From Oceanimonas aquatica (GTDB taxonomy: Bacteria; Pseudomonadota; Gammaproteobacteria; Enterobacterales; Aeromonadaceae), in contig NZ_JAVBHX010000003.1 in NCBI RefSeq assembly GCF_030732065.1, positions 124,001 through 188,000 of the forward strand: a DNA stretch of 64,000 bases, in the 5' to 3' direction. Position numbers and translations under genes: made by a program. The notes under the pieces are model-generated. The model was not told the origin of the DNA. It saw only the letters and a program-made list of their open reading frames with translations, and made no database searches. This document shows, piece after piece, positions 33,360-44,381 of the stretch (position 1 is its first letter; every line of letters starts with the position of its first letter).

Positions 33360-33851
33360 ATGACTGATAACTCACTGAAAAATAAGAAAAAATATAGTGT
33401 CATTTTCGCCTGCATGGGCAATATTTGCCGTTCACCCACCGCTGAGGCGGTGTTTCGCCACAAGGCGGCGAGTGCCGGGCTGAATATGGAGATTGATTCG
33501 GCGGGCACCATTGGCTATCACGCCGGCTCGGGGCCGGATGCACGGGCCAGGGCGGCAGGTGAGGCGAGGGGATATGACTTCTCCGGCATGCGTGCCCGTC
33601 AGGTAATGGTGCAGGATTTTGAACGCTTTGATCTGGTGCTGGCGGCGGATAAGGAAAACCTGCGGGATCTGCAACGTTTGTGTCCGGCCGAGCACAGCCA
33701 CAAGGTGAAATTGCTGCTGAGTTTTGCCGAGGGGGCTGAGCAGGAAGTGCCGGATCCTTACTATGGTGGCGAGCAGGGCTTTGAGCATGTGCTGGATCTG
33801 GTGGAAGCGGCGTGTGAAGGAGTGCTGAAGCAGCTTAAGCGAAGCCTGTGA
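33360..33851 (+). CDS. Low-molecular-weight protein tyrosine phosphatase
   Basis: 163 residues. The catalytic P-loop CMGNICRSP is at residues 19-27 and the general-acid DP is in VPDPYYGG near residue 131. Removes phosphate from protein tyrosine (or acts as an arsenate-reductase-like relative). Stands alone, in a normal GC context, at the right edge of the phage-derived region. A truncated relative of its first 22 codons lies at 14348. Confidence 0.9.
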   Translation: MTDNSLKNKKKYSVIFACMGNICRSPTAEAVFRHKAASAGLNMEIDSAGTIGYHAGSGPDARARAAGEARGYDFSGMRARQVMVQDFERFDLVLAADKENLRDLQRLCPAEHSHKVKLLLSFAEGAEQEVPDPYYGGEQGFEHVLDLVEAACEGVLKQLKRSL

Positions 33852-33901
33852 AACGGACTCTAGACGTTTGATTTCGGGCTCAGGATCTTCCTGCAGAAAG
33901 A

Positions 33902-33920
33902 TACCGGATCAAGCCCGGTA
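33902..33920. repeat. REP-like palindrome
   Basis: TACCGG and CCGGTA around ATCAAGC, followed by TGACGGTCAT, a dispersed intergenic palindrome type common in proteobacteria. Confidence 0.5.
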
Positions 33921-33940
33921 TGACGGTCATGCAAGGCGAT

Positions 33941-33968
33941 AAAAAAGGCTCCCGAAGGAGCCTTTTTT
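33941..33968. terminator. Bidirectional intrinsic terminator
   Basis: AGGCTCC and GGAGCCT with loop CGAA, flanked by six As and six Ts; it can serve both the phosphatase gene and the convergent rne gene. Confidence 0.9.
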
Positions 33969-33985
33969 GTTTTACCGCGCCAGTA

Positions 33986-36900
33986 TCAGGGCTTGGCCAT
34001 GGGGGCAGAGGCCTGGGTGCGGGCATTGATGCTGCCACCCTGGCGATCGCTGGTGGCGATAGGCTGGCGCACCAGAGGCGGGTAGTCGGGCTTCACGTAA
34101 GGTGCGGCTTCCACCACCGGCGGTTTGGTCATGGGCGCAGAGGCCTTGCGTGCTGCCAGGTAACGACCGGCGCTAGCCACGGGCTGAGCTTTGGCAACCG
34201 GGGCCTCGGCTTTTGGCTCGGCGTCGGCAACCGGGGCTTCAGCCTTCGGCTCAGGCTGGGCTTCTACTACAGGCGCTTCTGCCTTGGGCTCAGGCTGGGC
34301 TTCTGCTACAGGCGCTTCTGCCTTGGGCTCAGGCTGGGCTTCTGCTACAGGCGCTTCTGCCTTGGGCTCAGGCTGGGCTTCAACCTTGGGCGCTTCGGCT
34401 TTCGGCTCGGGCTTGGCTTCTGCTACTGGGGCTTCGGCTTTCGGTTCGGGCTTGGCTTCAGCCACGGGCGCTTCTGCTTTCGGCTCGGGCTGAGCCTCAG
34501 CAACCGGGGTCTCGGCTTTCGGCTCGGGCTTGGCTTCAGCTGCCGGGGCTTCGGCTTTCGGCTCGGGCTTGGCTTCAGCAGCCGGGGCTTTGGCTTCGGC
34601 AGTCACTTCCGGCTGTTTCACCTCGGGCTTGGCTTCTACAACGGCTTCCGGCTGCTTGGCCTCGGGCTGAGCGGCTTGTTGCTCATCTTCGCTCGCCACC
34701 CACTTGTCGGCACCCTGCTCGGCAATCAGCGCGGCAATGCTTTCTTCACGGCGACGGCGACGGCTGTCTTCATTGATGCGCTTGCGCTTGGGGGCACGCT
34801 TGTGCGGATGCGGCTGCTCTTTGCGAGCCTTGGTTTCAGCGGGTTGCTGAGCCTGCTCGGCAGCCTTGCTTTCCACGGCGGCGGGCTGCTGCTCCTGGGT
34901 GCGGCCTTCACTGTCCAGACGGACTTTCTTGCGCAGCTGGCGACGCTGACGACGCTCGGCTACTGCCTGCTCCTTGGCCTGCTCTTTTTGGGCTTCGGGC
35001 TGGCTGGTGACCTCGGCGGCGCGGGGCGCCTCAGTTTCGCGGGCCGGCTGCTGTTCCTGCTGCGGGCGCGGGGCGCGCTCGGGTTGCTGTTCGCGACGGG
35101 GCTTGCGACGCTCACGGCGCGGACGCTCCGGCTTTTGCTCGTTGCTTTCCTGAGGGGCGGCCGGGGCCGGCTTCTGACTGCGTTCTTCATCGCGGGGTTT
35201 GCGGTTGCGGTTGCCGCCACGGCGTTCACCACGCTCGCGGCGATCCCGGCGCTCACCGGAACGCTGGCCGCGGTTGTTGCGTTCGGGCTTGGCTGGCGCC
35301 GGCTCGGGTGCGGCCTGGGTTTGCTCGGGAGCCTTGAACCAGCCGGCAATGGCACAGAACAGACGGCTCAGCAGACCGGGTTGACGGGCCTGGGGCTGCT
35401 GCTGGGGCTCCGGACGGCTGGAGGCTACCGGGGCCGGTGCCGGGGCAGAAAAGCCCTGCAGCGCAGGCTGCTCAATCTTTTTGGCCGTTTCATGCTGGCG
35501 CGGCTGATAAACCGGCTGCTCCACTTCGGTTTTCAGCTCATAGCTGGTGACGTCTTCCACGTCGCTGCTGCGCACCCGGGTCACTTCAAAGTGAGGGGTT
35601 TCCAGCTGCTGATGAGGAATAATAAAGATGTCGACCTTGTAGCGGTTTTCCAGGTTGGCAATGGACTTGCGCTTTTCGTTGAGCAGATAGGCGGCCACGT
35701 CCACCGGTACCTGACCGTGGATCTGGCCGGTATTGTCCTTGAGCGCTTCTTCCTCAATCAGGCGCAGAATGGCCAGCGCCAGGGATTCGTTGTCACGAAT
35801 GGTGCCCTGGCCCAGACAGCGGGGGCATACATGGGTGCTGGACTCGCCCAGTGACGGGCGCAGGCGCTGGCGGGACATTTCCAGCAGGCCAAAGCGGGAG
35901 ATACGACCCAGCTGAATGCGGGCACGGTCCTGGCGCACGGCGTCGCGCAGGCGGTTTTCCACTTCGCGCTGGTGGCGCACCGGGGTCATGTCGATAAAGT
36001 CGATCACCACCAGGCCACCGAGATCGCGCAGGCGTAGCTGGCGGGCGATTTCGTCGGCCGCTTCCAGGTTGGTCTGCAGCGCGGTTTCTTCAATGTCGCC
36101 GCCCTTGGTGGCGCGGGCGGAGTTGATGTCGATGGAGGTCAGTGCCTCGGTCGGATCGATGACGATGCTGCCGCCGGACGGCAGACGCACTTCGCGCTGA
36201 AAGGCAGACTCAATCTGGCTCTCGATCTGATAGTGGCTGAACATGGGCACATCGCCCTCGTACAGCTTGATCCGGTTGACGAAGTCGGGACGAACCAGCT
36301 GAATGTGCTGCTTGGCGCGTTCAAACACCGTGGGGTTGTCGATGAGAATTTCACCGATATCCCGGCGCAGGTAGTCGCGAATGGCACGCACAATCACGTT
36401 GCTTTCCTGATGGATCAGGAAAGGGGCAGGGCGGCTGTCGGCGGCTTCCTGAATCGCGGTCCAGTGGGTCTTGAGCACGTTCAGGTCCCACTCCAGCTCT
36501 TCGCCGGACTTGCCCACACCGGCGGTGCGCACAATCAGGCCCATGCCGTCGGGCAGCTTGAGGCGGGACAGGGCTTCCTTCAGCTCGGTGCGCTCGTCAC
36601 CCTCGATTCGGCGGGAAATGCCACCGGCACGGGGGTTGTTGGGCATCAGCACCAGGTAGGAGCCGGCCAGACTGATAAAGGTGGTGAGGGCCGCACCCTT
36701 GTTGCCACGCTCTTCCTTGTCGATCTGGACGATGACTTCCTGACCTTCCTTGACCACTTCCTTGATGTTGGGGCGGCCCTGGTAGGTATAACCGGCAGGA
36801 AAGTAGTTGCGGGCAATTTCCTTCAGCGGCAAAAAGCCGTGGCGCTCGGCGCCGTAGTCGACAAAGGCGGCTTCCAGGCTGGGTTCAACCCGGGTGATTT

Positions 36901-37033
36901 TGCCCTTGTAGATATTGGCTTTTTTCTGTTCGTGGCCGGGGCTTTCAATATCGAGATCGTACAGTCGTTGCCCGTCTACCAGGGCAACGCGCAACTCCTC
37001 TTCCTGGGTTGCGTTAATCAGCATTCTTTTCAT
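33986..37033 (-). CDS. rne: Ribonuclease E
   Basis: 1015 residues. The N-terminal half is almost colinear with E. coli RNase E: S1 domain (about 35-125), 5'-sensor, DNase I-like catalytic aspartates in [11 protein letters not shown] (about 300) and [10 protein letters not shown] (about 342), zinc-link CPRC near 404. From about 520 the protein is a basic, disordered scaffold for the degradosome, with an Arg-rich RNA-binding stretch (600-700) and, from about 800, tandem 13-residue repeats rich in P, E, K and A. Two ASAPM motifs near the C-terminal end recall the PNPase-binding site. Transcribed divergently from rluC. Confidence 0.97.
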   Translation of the reverse strand: MKRMLINATQEEELRVALVDGQRLYDLDIESPGHEQKKANIYKGKITRVEPSLEAAFVDYGAERHGFLPLKEIARNYFPAGYTYQGRPNIKEVVKEGQEVIVQIDKEERGNKGAALTTFISLAGSYLVLMPNNPRAGGISRRIEGDERTELKEALSRLKLPDGMGLIVRTAGVGKSGEELEWDLNVLKTHWTAIQEAADSRPAPFLIHQESNVIVRAIRDYLRRDIGEILIDNPTVFERAKQHIQLVRPDFVNRIKLYEGDVPMFSHYQIESQIESAFQREVRLPSGGSIVIDPTEALTSIDINSARATKGGDIEETALQTNLEAADEIARQLRLRDLGGLVVIDFIDMTPVRHQREVENRLRDAVRQDRARIQLGRISRFGLLEMSRQRLRPSLGESSTHVCPRCLGQGTIRDNESLALAILRLIEEEALKDNTGQIHGQVPVDVAAYLLNEKRKSIANLENRYKVDIFIIPHQQLETPHFEVTRVRSSDVEDVTSYELKTEVEQPVYQPRQHETAKKIEQPALQGFSAPAPAPVASSRPEPQQQPQARQPGLLSRLFCAIAGWFKAPEQTQAAPEPAPAKPERNNRGQRSGERRDRRERGERRGGNRNRKPRDEERSQKPAPAAPQESNEQKPERPRRERRKPRREQQPERAPRPQQEQQPARETEAPRAAEVTSQPEAQKEQAKEQAVAERRQRRQLRKKVRLDSEGRTQEQQPAAVESKAAEQAQQPAETKARKEQPHPHKRAPKRKRINEDSRRRRREESIAALIAEQGADKWVASEDEQQAAQPEAKQPEAVVEAKPEVKQPEVTAEAKAPAAEAKPEPKAEAPAAEAKPEPKAETPVAEAQPEPKAEAPVAEAKPEPKAEAPVAEAKPEPKAEAPKVEAQPEPKAEAPVAEAQPEPKAEAPVAEAQPEPKAEAPVVEAQPEPKAEAPVADAEPKAEAPVAKAQPVASAGRYLAARKASAPMTKPPVVEAAPYVKPDYPPLVRQPIATSDRQGGSINARTQASAPMAKP
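34215..34600 (-). repeat. Tandem 39-bp repeats in the 3' half of rne
   Basis: About ten units encode [12 protein letters not shown](K/Q), 13 residues each. Some neighbouring 39-bp units near 34277-34390 are almost identical in DNA, showing recent expansion. Confidence 0.85.
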
Positions 37034-37366
37034 TGAGTACTCTTTTTTATGTTTTTACTGTTTTTTACAGTGTTCGCGTTACCCGAATGACCATTTGGCT
37101 CCGACCGACACCGGCCTCGAGTCTTGTAGCGTAGTCATTACAGCCTCCCGGCTGGCTACGCATGAGGCGCATTTTGCAGGTGTGTATCACGTCAAAGGGA
37201 GGGTAGCCCAAAGGTCGCGAACCAAGCGGTATTTCCGGGGTTTGAGTGTGTGTCTCCCCACCCGGGAAGACACGAAAAACTCACGCATTATCACACTTTA
37301 CCCACAGCCTTAGCAAGGCACCATTTTTGCAGCAAAAACACCGGCTTCGGTGGTAGAATCCACGCC
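37034..37366. other. Divergent rne-rluC spacer
   Basis: 333 bp with no gene. It must hold both promoters and the rne leader, which in enterobacteria is a long structured leader used by RNase E to control its own mRNA. No specific site could be assigned with confidence. Confidence 0.5.
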
Positions 37367-38317
37367 ATGAAACAAGAACATCAAAGCGTGCGGCTGCTCA
37401 CCATCGAGGCTGAGCATGAAGGGCAGCGCATCGACAATTTTTTACGGACTCAGCTCAAAGGCGTTCCCAAAAGCCTGATTTATCGTATTTTGCGCAAGGG
37501 TGAGGTTAGGGTTAACAAGAAGCGCATCAAACCGGAATACAAGCTGATGACCGGCGACATCATTCGTGTGCCGCCGGTGCGGGTGGCCGAGCGCGAAGAA
37601 GTGCTGCCCTCGGCGAAGCTCGACAGCGTGCAGGGGCTGGAATCAGCCATTGTCTATGAGGATGACGCCCTGCTGGTGCTCAACAAGCCGTCGGGCATGG
37701 CGGTGCACGGTGGCAGTGGCCTCAGTTTCGGGGTGATCGAGGGCCTGCGCTCACTGCGGCCCCAGGCCCGTTTTCTGGAGCTGGTACACCGGCTGGACCG
37801 GGATACCTCCGGTATTTTGCTGGTGGCCAAAAAACGCAGCATGCTGCGCAGCCTGCACGAGCAGCTGCGAGAAAAAACCATGGACAAGCATTACCTGGCG
37901 CTGGTGCGGGGCCAGTGGCAGTCTCATCAGAAGGCGGTCAAGGCGCCGCTGAAGAAAAACGAGCTGGCTTCGGGCGAGCGCATCGTCAGAGTAGACCGGG
38001 ACGGCAAACCCTCGGAAACCCGTTTTCGCATTGTGCAGAAATTCAAGGGCGCCACCCTGGTGGAGTGCAGTCCGGTGACCGGCCGTACTCATCAAATCCG
38101 GGTACATACCCTGCATGCGGGCCATCCCATTGCCGGCGATGACAAATACGGCGATCGCCAGTTCGACGAGACCATGCGCAGTCAGGGGCTGAGCCGCCTG
38201 TTTCTGCATGCCTGCCGCATTCGCTTTTATCACCCGGGCAAGGAAGAGACCATGACGCTGGAAGCGCCTCTGGAGCCGGCTCTGAAAAAGCTGCTGACAC
38301 GAATGGCCGCCTCATGA
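37367..38317 (+). CDS. rluC: 23S rRNA pseudouridine synthase RluC
   Basis: 316 residues. N-terminal S4 RNA-binding domain (about 18-75) and the RluA-family catalytic motif [13 protein letters not shown] near residue 142 with its catalytic aspartate; C-terminal GRTHQIRVH. Makes pseudouridines in 23S rRNA helices (955, 2504 and 2580 in E. coli). ATG at 37367 matches the family start; a longer frame from 37250 is promoter DNA. Divergent from rne as in many gammaproteobacteria, and coupled by overlap to the next gene. Confidence 0.95.
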   Translation: MKQEHQSVRLLTIEAEHEGQRIDNFLRTQLKGVPKSLIYRILRKGEVRVNKKRIKPEYKLMTGDIIRVPPVRVAEREEVLPSAKLDSVQGLESAIVYEDDALLVLNKPSGMAVHGGSGLSFGVIEGLRSLRPQARFLELVHRLDRDTSGILLVAKKRSMLRSLHEQLREKTMDKHYLALVRGQWQSHQKAVKAPLKKNELASGERIVRVDRDGKPSETRFRIVQKFKGATLVECSPVTGRTHQIRVHTLHAGHPIAGDDKYGDRQFDETMRSQGLSRLFLHACRIRFYHPGKEETMTLEAPLEPALKKLLTRMAAS

Positions 38318-38955
38318 AATACGAACTGGTGATCTTTGACTGGGACGGCACCCTGATGGACTCGGTGGCGCGTATTGTGTCCTGCATGGAGGCGGCGGCC
38401 ACTGACTGCCGCCTGCCGGTGCCCTCGCCGGAGGCGGTGCGGCATATTATCGGTCTGAGCCTGTACAAGGCCTTTCCGATTTTGTTTGGGGAGCTGTCTG
38501 CCGCCGAGAGTGATAAATTGCTGGAGGCCTACCGGCTTCATTACCTTGAGCTGAACACCACGCCCACGCCACTGTTTGCCGGCGCCGCCGATACCCTGAG
38601 CGGGTTGCATTCGGGCGGCTACCGGCTGGCGGTAGCCACCGGCAAGCAGCGTGTGGGGCTCGACCGGGTGTTGGCCGATACCGGCCTCGGGCACCTGTTT
38701 CACGCCCTGCGCGGGGCGGATCAGGCCCGTTCCAAGCCAGACCCGCTGATGCTGGCGCAAATTCTGGACGAGCTCGGCCTGGCCCCGGAGCAGGCGGTGA
38801 TGGTTGGGGACTCCAGTTACGATCTGGCCATGGCCGAAGCCATTGGCATGGACCGCATTGGCGTCACCTACGGTGTGCACAACCGGGATCAGCTCGGCGC
38901 CCACAGCCCCATCGCCATGATTGATGATATTCGCCATTTGCCCCAGTGGGTTTAA
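38314..38955 (+). CDS. HAD-IA phosphatase, phosphoglycolate-phosphatase-like
   Basis: 213 residues. Motif [10 protein letters not shown] at residues 8-16, motif II threonine in LAVATGKQR near 107, motif III lysine in SKPDPLML near 141, motif [12 protein letters not shown] near 165. Cytoplasmic phosphatase of unknown natural substrate. Its ATG overlaps the rluC stop, so the two are co-translated; this pairing is common in related bacteria. Confidence 0.92.
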   Translation: MKYELVIFDWDGTLMDSVARIVSCMEAAATDCRLPVPSPEAVRHIIGLSLYKAFPILFGELSAAESDKLLEAYRLHYLELNTTPTPLFAGAADTLSGLHSGGYRLAVATGKQRVGLDRVLADTGLGHLFHALRGADQARSKPDPLMLAQILDELGLAPEQAVMVGDSSYDLAMAEAIGMDRIGVTYGVHNRDQLGAHSPIAMIDDIRHLPQWV

Positions 38956-39012
38956 ATGCGTGAGGGGGGGGGAGGTGAGGGGATAGTGTCCTTTCACCTC
39001 ACTCCTCACGAA

Positions 39013-39591
39013 TCAGGGCACTTTCACTCCAAATTCCGTCAGCAGGTCCACCAGGGCGATGAGCGGCAGGCCCACCAGGCTGTTGGGGTCGCGGCCGTCC
39101 ATACGTTCAAACAGACTGATGCCGAGGCCTTCGCATTTAAAGGCGCCCGCGCAGTCCAGGGCCGGCTCCTTGTCCAGGTAGCGATCAATCTGGGCAAGGG
39201 TCAGCGGGCGAAAATGCACATGAAAGGGCTCAACCAGTGATGCCTTTCGGCCCGTGGCTATGTCATGCAGGCACAGCCCGGTATAAAAGGAGACCCGCTT
39301 GCCCGCGGCGGCCAGCAGTTGCTGGCGGGCTTTTTCCAGGGTGCCGGGTTTGCCCAGCAGCAGCTCACCGTTCACGCACACCTGATCCGAGCCAATCACC
39401 AGGCCTTCTTTATACTCGGCAGCCACCGCCGCCGCCTTTTGTTCGGCCAGGCGCAGGGCCAGTTGCTCGCCGGTTTCTTCGGCCAGGGCGGTCTCGTCAA
39501 TGTCCGGACTGTGGCAGTCAAAGGCAAGCCCCAGACGTGCCAGCAGGGCACGGCGATAGGGAGAGGAAGACGCAAGAATAATGGGCGGCAT
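39013..39591 (-). CDS. yceF: Maf family nucleotide pyrophosphatase (YceF type)
   Basis: 192 residues. The family start ILASSSPYRRALLARLG, the conserved DETA and GSDQVCVNG motifs and AGAFKCEGLG are present. YceF-type Maf proteins hydrolyse 7-methyl-GTP and act in housecleaning. Divergent from yceD, with which it shares a 136-bp promoter region. Confidence 0.92.
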   Translation of the reverse strand: MPPIILASSSPYRRALLARLGLAFDCHSPDIDETALAEETGEQLALRLAEQKAAAVAAEYKEGLVIGSDQVCVNGELLLGKPGTLEKARQQLLAAAGKRVSFYTGLCLHDIATGRKASLVEPFHVHFRPLTLAQIDRYLDKEPALDCAGAFKCEGLGISLFERMDGRDPNSLVGLPLIALVDLLTEFGVKVP

Positions 39592-39727
39592 GACAGCACT
39601 CTGCTCAGGGAAATGTTAGGCACCGATTCTAGCGCCGGGCCTACTCGCGTTACAAATGGCCGTTGGTCGCGTTGCGCACTATTTTCCCTTTGACTCCGGG
39701 GGAGTGGCGCTATAATATGCGCGCCTT

Positions 39728-40249
39728 ATGGAAAAGGTAAAGTTGCCCATCAAGGTAGACCCCGCCCGCTGCGCCAATAAACGCCTGGATTATCAGGGTG
39801 TTTATGCCGCAGAGCTGATGCCCAGACTGGCGGAGTCAACCCAAGGTATCCATGGTGATATCGACGTCTCACTGAGCTTTGGTACCGATGCCCAGGGGCT
39901 GCGCGTGATGACGGGTTCTGCCCGCGCACAAGTAACCCTTCAGTGCCAGCGCTGTAACGAGCCATTCGATAGCACCATAGAGTCCGAGTTTACGTACACG
40001 CCTTCGCGTGAGAATGCCGAGGCGCCGGAGCTGCCGGAAGCGTACGAGACGTTTGAGGCTGATGAATTCGGGGAAGTCAACCTGGTCCAGATCATCGAGG
40101 ATGAACTCATCCTTGGCCTGCCGCTGGTGCCCGCCCATGAAAATGAGCACTGCGCCGAAGGCAAGTACGATTTGAGCTACGGGAACATTCCTGAAGCCGA
40201 AGAGCGTCCGAATCCTTTCGCGATTCTGGAAGAGCTGAAACGAAAGTAA
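39728..40249 (+). CDS. yceD: YceD (DUF177) protein, large-subunit rRNA maturation
   Basis: 173 residues. DUF177 family with two CxxC-like parts, LQCQRCNEPF near residue 75 and a conserved C-terminal AEERPNPFAILEELK. The family is linked to 23S rRNA processing and is almost always found just before rpmF, as here (21 bp). First gene of the rpmF-plsX-fab cluster. Confidence 0.93.
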   Translation: MEKVKLPIKVDPARCANKRLDYQGVYAAELMPRLAESTQGIHGDIDVSLSFGTDAQGLRVMTGSARAQVTLQCQRCNEPFDSTIESEFTYTPSRENAEAPELPEAYETFEADEFGEVNLVQIIEDELILGLPLVPAHENEHCAEGKYDLSYGNIPEAEERPNPFAILEELKRK

Positions 40250-40270
40250 CTGATTTAGGAGTTAGGTCAA

Positions 40271-40441
40271 ATGGCCGTACAACAGAACCGTAAAACCCGT
40301 TCCAAGCGTGGTATGCGTCGTTCACACGATGCCCTGAGCACCGCCAACCTGTCTGTAGACCAGACCACTGGCGAAACTCATCGTCGTCACCACGTGACTG
40401 CCGATGGTTTCTACCGTGGCCAGAAGGTAATCGCCAAGTAA
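40271..40441 (+). CDS. rpmF: Ribosomal protein L32
   Basis: 56 residues: begins [19 protein letters not shown] and ends [10 protein letters not shown], a standard L32 without the zinc cysteines. AGGAG precedes the ATG by 8-10 bp. It lies between yceD and plsX in the classic order. Confidence 0.98.
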   Translation: MAVQQNRKTRSKRGMRRSHDALSTANLSVDQTTGETHRRHHVTADGFYRGQKVIAK

Positions 40442-40451
40442 GGCTTGCCTT

Positions 40452-41462
40452 TTGCCGCAGCTGACCGTTGCGCTTGATATGATGGGGGGCGATTTCGGCC
40501 CTCCTGTTACAGTGCCTGCCGCCGCGCAGGCACTGTCGCTTCTGCCCGAACTTCATTTGCAGATGTTCGGGTCCCGCGCGGCGCTTTCCCCCTGGCTTGA
40601 CCGCTGCAACCTGAACGCCCACCCCAGGGTTCGGGTGCATTACTGTACCCAGCAGGTAACCAATGAGCACAAGGCCGGCTACGCGCTGCGTCATCTGGCC
40701 GACTCTTCCATGTGCAAGGCGCTTGATGCCCTGGCCAGGGGCGAAGCCCAGGCCTGTGTCAGCGGCGGCAACACAGGCGCCCTGATGGCGCTGGCCGTTC
40801 GGGTGGTGCATACCCTGCCGGGAGTGGACCGGCCCGCTCTTATCACGCGCATGCCCCAGGTCGATGGCAGCCACGCCCTGTTGCTGGACGTAGGCGCCAA
40901 TGTCAGTTGTGATGCCGGTCAGCTGGTGCAGTTTGCGCTGATGGGAAATGCGGTGGCGCGGCATGTGTTGTCGCAGTCCCGCCCCCGGGTGGCCCTGCTG
41001 AACGTGGGGGCCGAAGCCAACAAGGGCACCGATGCCGTGCGCCAGGCGGCACGTCGTTTAAAGACGCAGCCCGAGCTGCACTATACCGGCTACGTGGAAG
41101 GCAATGACCTTTTTGCCGGCAAGGCCGATGTCATTGTGTGTGACGGTTTTGTCGGTAATGTGGCGCTTAAAACCAGTGAGGGCGTGGCCCGCCTGTTGCT
41201 GGGGGCGGGGAAAAAACGGGGTTTCTGGCGGAAACTGCTCGCTTTCTGGGTAAAACGGCGACTTTCTCATCTGAACCCAGACCAGTATAATGGTGCCAGT
41301 CTGATAGGATTACGCTCCAGTGTGGTAAAAAGCCACGGGAGCGCAGCATCACCCGCCTTCTTGAATGCGATTCTGCAGGCCGTAGCGGAAACAGAACATG
41401 CTTTGCCTGCCAGGATTGCGCATCTTTTTGATACTGCCCCTCAGGACAGTCACGCAAGATAA
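40452..41462 (+). CDS. plsX: Phosphate acyltransferase PlsX
   Basis: 336 residues. [14 protein letters not shown] at the start, [10 protein letters not shown] near 117, LDVGANV near 144, [12 protein letters not shown] near 231 and LNPDQYNGA near 275. Converts acyl-ACP to acyl-phosphate for phospholipid synthesis. The start is a TTG at 40452: it gives the family N terminus (two residues before LTVALD) and has TAAGG, overlapping the rpmF stop, 8 bp ahead. No ATG lies in the right place. Confidence 0.94.
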   Translation: MPQLTVALDMMGGDFGPPVTVPAAAQALSLLPELHLQMFGSRAALSPWLDRCNLNAHPRVRVHYCTQQVTNEHKAGYALRHLADSSMCKALDALARGEAQACVSGGNTGALMALAVRVVHTLPGVDRPALITRMPQVDGSHALLLDVGANVSCDAGQLVQFALMGNAVARHVLSQSRPRVALLNVGAEANKGTDAVRQAARRLKTQPELHYTGYVEGNDLFAGKADVIVCDGFVGNVALKTSEGVARLLLGAGKKRGFWRKLLAFWVKRRLSHLNPDQYNGASLIGLRSSVVKSHGSAASPAFLNAILQAVAETEHALPARIAHLFDTAPQDSHAR

Positions 41463-41467
41463 CGCCT

Positions 41468-42427
41468 ATGAACAGTAAAATTTTGGGAACCGGCAGCTAC
41501 CTGCCTCAGGATGTGCGTACCAACGCCGACCTGGAAAGAATGGTAGAAACCAGTGATCAGTGGATTGTGGAGCGTACCGGTATTCGCGAGCGTCGCATTG
41601 CCGGCGCCGAAGAAACCGTGGCCACCATGTCTTACGGCGCCGCTCTGCGCGCCCTGGATGCCGCCGGCATCGAAGCCCAGCAGCTCGACATGATAGTGCT
41701 GGCCACCACCAGCGCCGACAATGCCTTTCCGGCCGCCGCCTGTGAAGTCCAGGCCCTGCTCAAGGTGCCCGGTATTCCGGCCTTTGATCTTGCCGCCGCC
41801 TGTGCCGGCTTCAGCTACGCCCTGAGCGTGGCCGATCAATTCATTAAAAGCGGCGCGGCCCGCCATGTGCTGGTGATTGGCGCCGATGCGCTGTCGCGCA
41901 TGTGCGATCCGGAAGACAGATCCACCATCATTCTGTTTGGTGACGGCGCCGGTGCCGTGGTGCTGGGCGCCAGTGAAGAGCCGGGCATTCTGTCTACCCA
42001 TCTGCATGCCGATGGTGCCTATGGCGAGCTGCTCAAGCTGCCGCACCGTCAGCGCGGGGTGTCCGGCACCGAAATGGATGCCTACATGCACATGAAGGGC
42101 AACGAAGTGTTCAAGGTGGCCGTAAGCCGCCTGAGTGACATCGTGACCCAGACCCTCGAGGCCAACGGTATCGACAAGTCGGAACTCGACTGGCTGGTTC
42201 CCCACCAGGCCAACTACCGTATTATCAACGCCACCGCCCGCAAGCTGGGCATGTCACTGGACAGCGTGATCCTGACCCTCGACAAGCACGGCAATACCTC
42301 GGCGGCCAGTGTGCCCATCGCCCTGGATGAAGGGGTGCGTGACGGCCGCATTCAGCGCGGTCAGCTGGTGCTGCTGGAAGCCTTTGGCGGCGGCTTTGCC
42401 TGGGGCTCGGCCCTGGTACGTTTTTAA
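41468..42427 (+). CDS. fabH: 3-oxoacyl-ACP synthase III
   Basis: 319 residues. Catalytic cysteine in [10 protein letters not shown] near residue 112, histidine in [11 protein letters not shown] near 246 and asparagine in HGNTSAAS near 276. Starts fatty acid synthesis by joining acetyl-CoA and malonyl-ACP. Six bases after plsX; 11 bases before fabD. Confidence 0.97.
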   Translation: MNSKILGTGSYLPQDVRTNADLERMVETSDQWIVERTGIRERRIAGAEETVATMSYGAALRALDAAGIEAQQLDMIVLATTSADNAFPAAACEVQALLKVPGIPAFDLAAACAGFSYALSVADQFIKSGAARHVLVIGADALSRMCDPEDRSTIILFGDGAGAVVLGASEEPGILSTHLHADGAYGELLKLPHRQRGVSGTEMDAYMHMKGNEVFKVAVSRLSDIVTQTLEANGIDKSELDWLVPHQANYRIINATARKLGMSLDSVILTLDKHGNTSAASVPIALDEGVRDGRIQRGQLVLLEAFGGGFAWGSALVRF

Positions 42428-42438
42428 GAGGAAATACC

Positions 42439-43374
42439 ATGTCTTTTGCCATTACCTTTCCCGGACAGGGATCCCAGACTGTGGGCATGCTGGCCGATGT
42501 GCTGGCTAATCACGAGATTGTAAAAACGACCTTTGCCGAGGCGTCTGACGCCCTCGGTTACAATCTGGCGGAGCTGGTGCTGAACGGCCCGGCAGAAGAG
42601 CTGAACAAAACCTGGCATACCCAGCCGGCACTGCTGACCGCTTCCGTTGCCCTTTATCGCTTGTGGCAACAGCAGGGTGGGGCACAGCCCGCCGTGATGG
42701 CCGGTCACAGCCTGGGTGAGTATTCCGCCCTGGTGTGCGCCGGTGTGCTGAGCCTGGCCGACGGCGTCAGGCTGGTGGAGCTGCGCGGCAAGCTGATGCA
42801 GGATGCCGTGCCCGAAGGCACCGGTGCCATGTCGGCCATCATCGGCCTTGATAATGACACTATTATTGCCAACTGCGAAAAAGCCGCAGAAGGCGAGGTG
42901 GTGTCTGCGGTGAACTTCAACTCACCGGGTCAGGTGGTGATCGCCGGTAACAAGGCCGCCGTGGAGCGTGCCAATGCCCTGATGAAAGAAAGCGGCGCCA
43001 AGCGCGCACTGCCGCTGCCGGTCAGCGTGCCGTCTCACTGTGCCCTGATGAAGCCCGCCGCCGACAAGCTGGCCGAGACCTTGGGCGCCATGAGCTTTAA
43101 CGCCCCGTCCGTGCCCGTTCTCAACAATGTGGACGTCAAGCCCGAGACCGATCCGGCCGCCATCAAGGATGCGCTGGTGCGTCAGCTCTACAGTCCGGTA
43201 CGCTGGACCGAGACCGTGGAAACCATGGCGGAGCAGGGTGTGACCCTGGCACTGGAAGTGGGCCCGGGCAAGGTACTCACCGGTCTGGCCAAGCGCATCG
43301 ACAAGCGGGTGGAAGGGCTGGCAGTGAACGACGATGCCAGCCTGGAAAAAGCCCTGGCCGCGGTAAACGGTTAA
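42439..43374 (+). CDS. fabD: Malonyl-CoA:ACP transacylase
   Basis: 311 residues. FPGQGSQ near residue 7, nucleophile serine in AGHSLGEYSAL near 92, histidine in VPSHCALM near 201. Loads malonyl groups on ACP. The 114-bp gap after it contains a small hairpin (TGAAGCC/GGCTTCA near 43388) and perhaps a promoter for fabG. Confidence 0.97.
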   Translation: MSFAITFPGQGSQTVGMLADVLANHEIVKTTFAEASDALGYNLAELVLNGPAEELNKTWHTQPALLTASVALYRLWQQQGGAQPAVMAGHSLGEYSALVCAGVLSLADGVRLVELRGKLMQDAVPEGTGAMSAIIGLDNDTIIANCEKAAEGEVVSAVNFNSPGQVVIAGNKAAVERANALMKESGAKRALPLPVSVPSHCALMKPAADKLAETLGAMSFNAPSVPVLNNVDVKPETDPAAIKDALVRQLYSPVRWTETVETMAEQGVTLALEVGPGKVLTGLAKRIDKRVEGLAVNDDASLEKALAAVNG

Positions 43375-43488
43375 TTGCCTTTATGACGTGAAGCCCGGCT
43401 TCATGTAAAACCCCGGTAAAGAGTGGCGGGCGCCATTGAATTGGCCCATCGTTTAAGGCCCGCCCTGTTTACAGCTTAAGGAGTTACT

Positions 43489-44223
43489 ATGAGTTTTTCC
43501 GGTAAAGTAGTCCTGGTAACCGGTGCCAGCCGTGGCATCGGCCGGGCCACCGCCGAACTGTTTGCTGAGCGTGGCGCCACCGTCATCGGTACTGCCACCA
43601 GCGAAAAGGGCGCCGAGGCGATCAGCGCCTATCTGGGCGACAAGGGCGCCGGTCTGGTGCTGAACGTGACCGACGCTGCCTCTCTCGAGCAGACCCTGGC
43701 CACCATCAAGGAACGTTTCGGTGATATCGATGTGCTGGTCAACAACGCCGGCATCACCCGCGACAACCTGATGATGCGCATGAAGGATGAGGAGTGGCAG
43801 GACATTATCGACACCAACCTCACTTCCGTATTCCGTCTGTCCAAGGCGGTGCTGCGCACCATGATGAAAAAGCGCTTTGGCCGCATTGTGACCATCGGCT
43901 CCGTGGTGGGCACCATGGGCAACGCCGGCCAGGCCAACTACGCTGCCGCCAAGGCGGGTCTGATTGGCTTCAGCAAGTCCCTGGGCCGGGAAGTGGCTTC
44001 CCGTGGCATCACCGTGAACGTGGTGGCCCCTGGATTTATTGAAACCGACATGACGCGCGCATTGAATGACGAGCAGCGAGCCGGTATCTTGTCACAGGTT
44101 CCGGCCCAGCGTCTGGGCGACCCCAAAGAGATTGCATCCGCCGTGGCCTTTTTGGCGTCGGATGAAGCTGGTTACATTACCGGCGAAACGCTGCACGTTA
44201 ATGGCGGCATGTACATGGTGTGA
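43489..44223 (+). CDS. fabG: 3-oxoacyl-ACP reductase
   Basis: 244 residues, SDR fold: GASRGIGRA at 12-20, NNAG near 86, catalytic Ser in GSVVGTMG near 138 and YAAAKAG near 151. NADPH-dependent second step of the elongation cycle. AAGGAG precedes the ATG. Confidence 0.97.
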   Translation: MSFSGKVVLVTGASRGIGRATAELFAERGATVIGTATSEKGAEAISAYLGDKGAGLVLNVTDAASLEQTLATIKERFGDIDVLVNNAGITRDNLMMRMKDEEWQDIIDTNLTSVFRLSKAVLRTMMKKRFGRIVTIGSVVGTMGNAGQANYAAAKAGLIGFSKSLGREVASRGITVNVVAPGFIETDMTRALNDEQRAGILSQVPAQRLGDPKEIASAVAFLASDEAGYITGETLHVNGGMYMV

Positions 44224-44381
44224 TGAAAATCACCACTGTTGGCATCTGTTTGGCGGAAAATGCGGCATTTATCGTATGAATTCTGGTTAGACCAGCCCCA
44301 AACAGGCTTGCAAACGACGGTCATTTTTATACACTACCGCAACGACACGCACTTGCGTATTTCTAAAGGAAAATACTGGTC

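Noticed and set aside
14348-33360. One large genomic island bounded by the two phosphatase starts
   Set aside because: The two starts are only moderately similar and there is no clear att repeat; the interval contains ordinary GC-rich operons. Kept only as separate remnants.
34215-34600. CRISPR-like regular repeats
   Set aside because: The 39-bp units are contiguous coding repeats of RNase E with no unique spacers.
33920-35854. 644-codon open frame on the plus strand opposite rne
   Set aside because: It is a glycine/leucine-rich shadow created by the GC-rich repeats of rne; the RNase E frame is certain.
38956-39240. Small plus-strand frame after the HAD gene
   Set aside because: Antisense to the Maf gene and starts in a low-complexity G-run.
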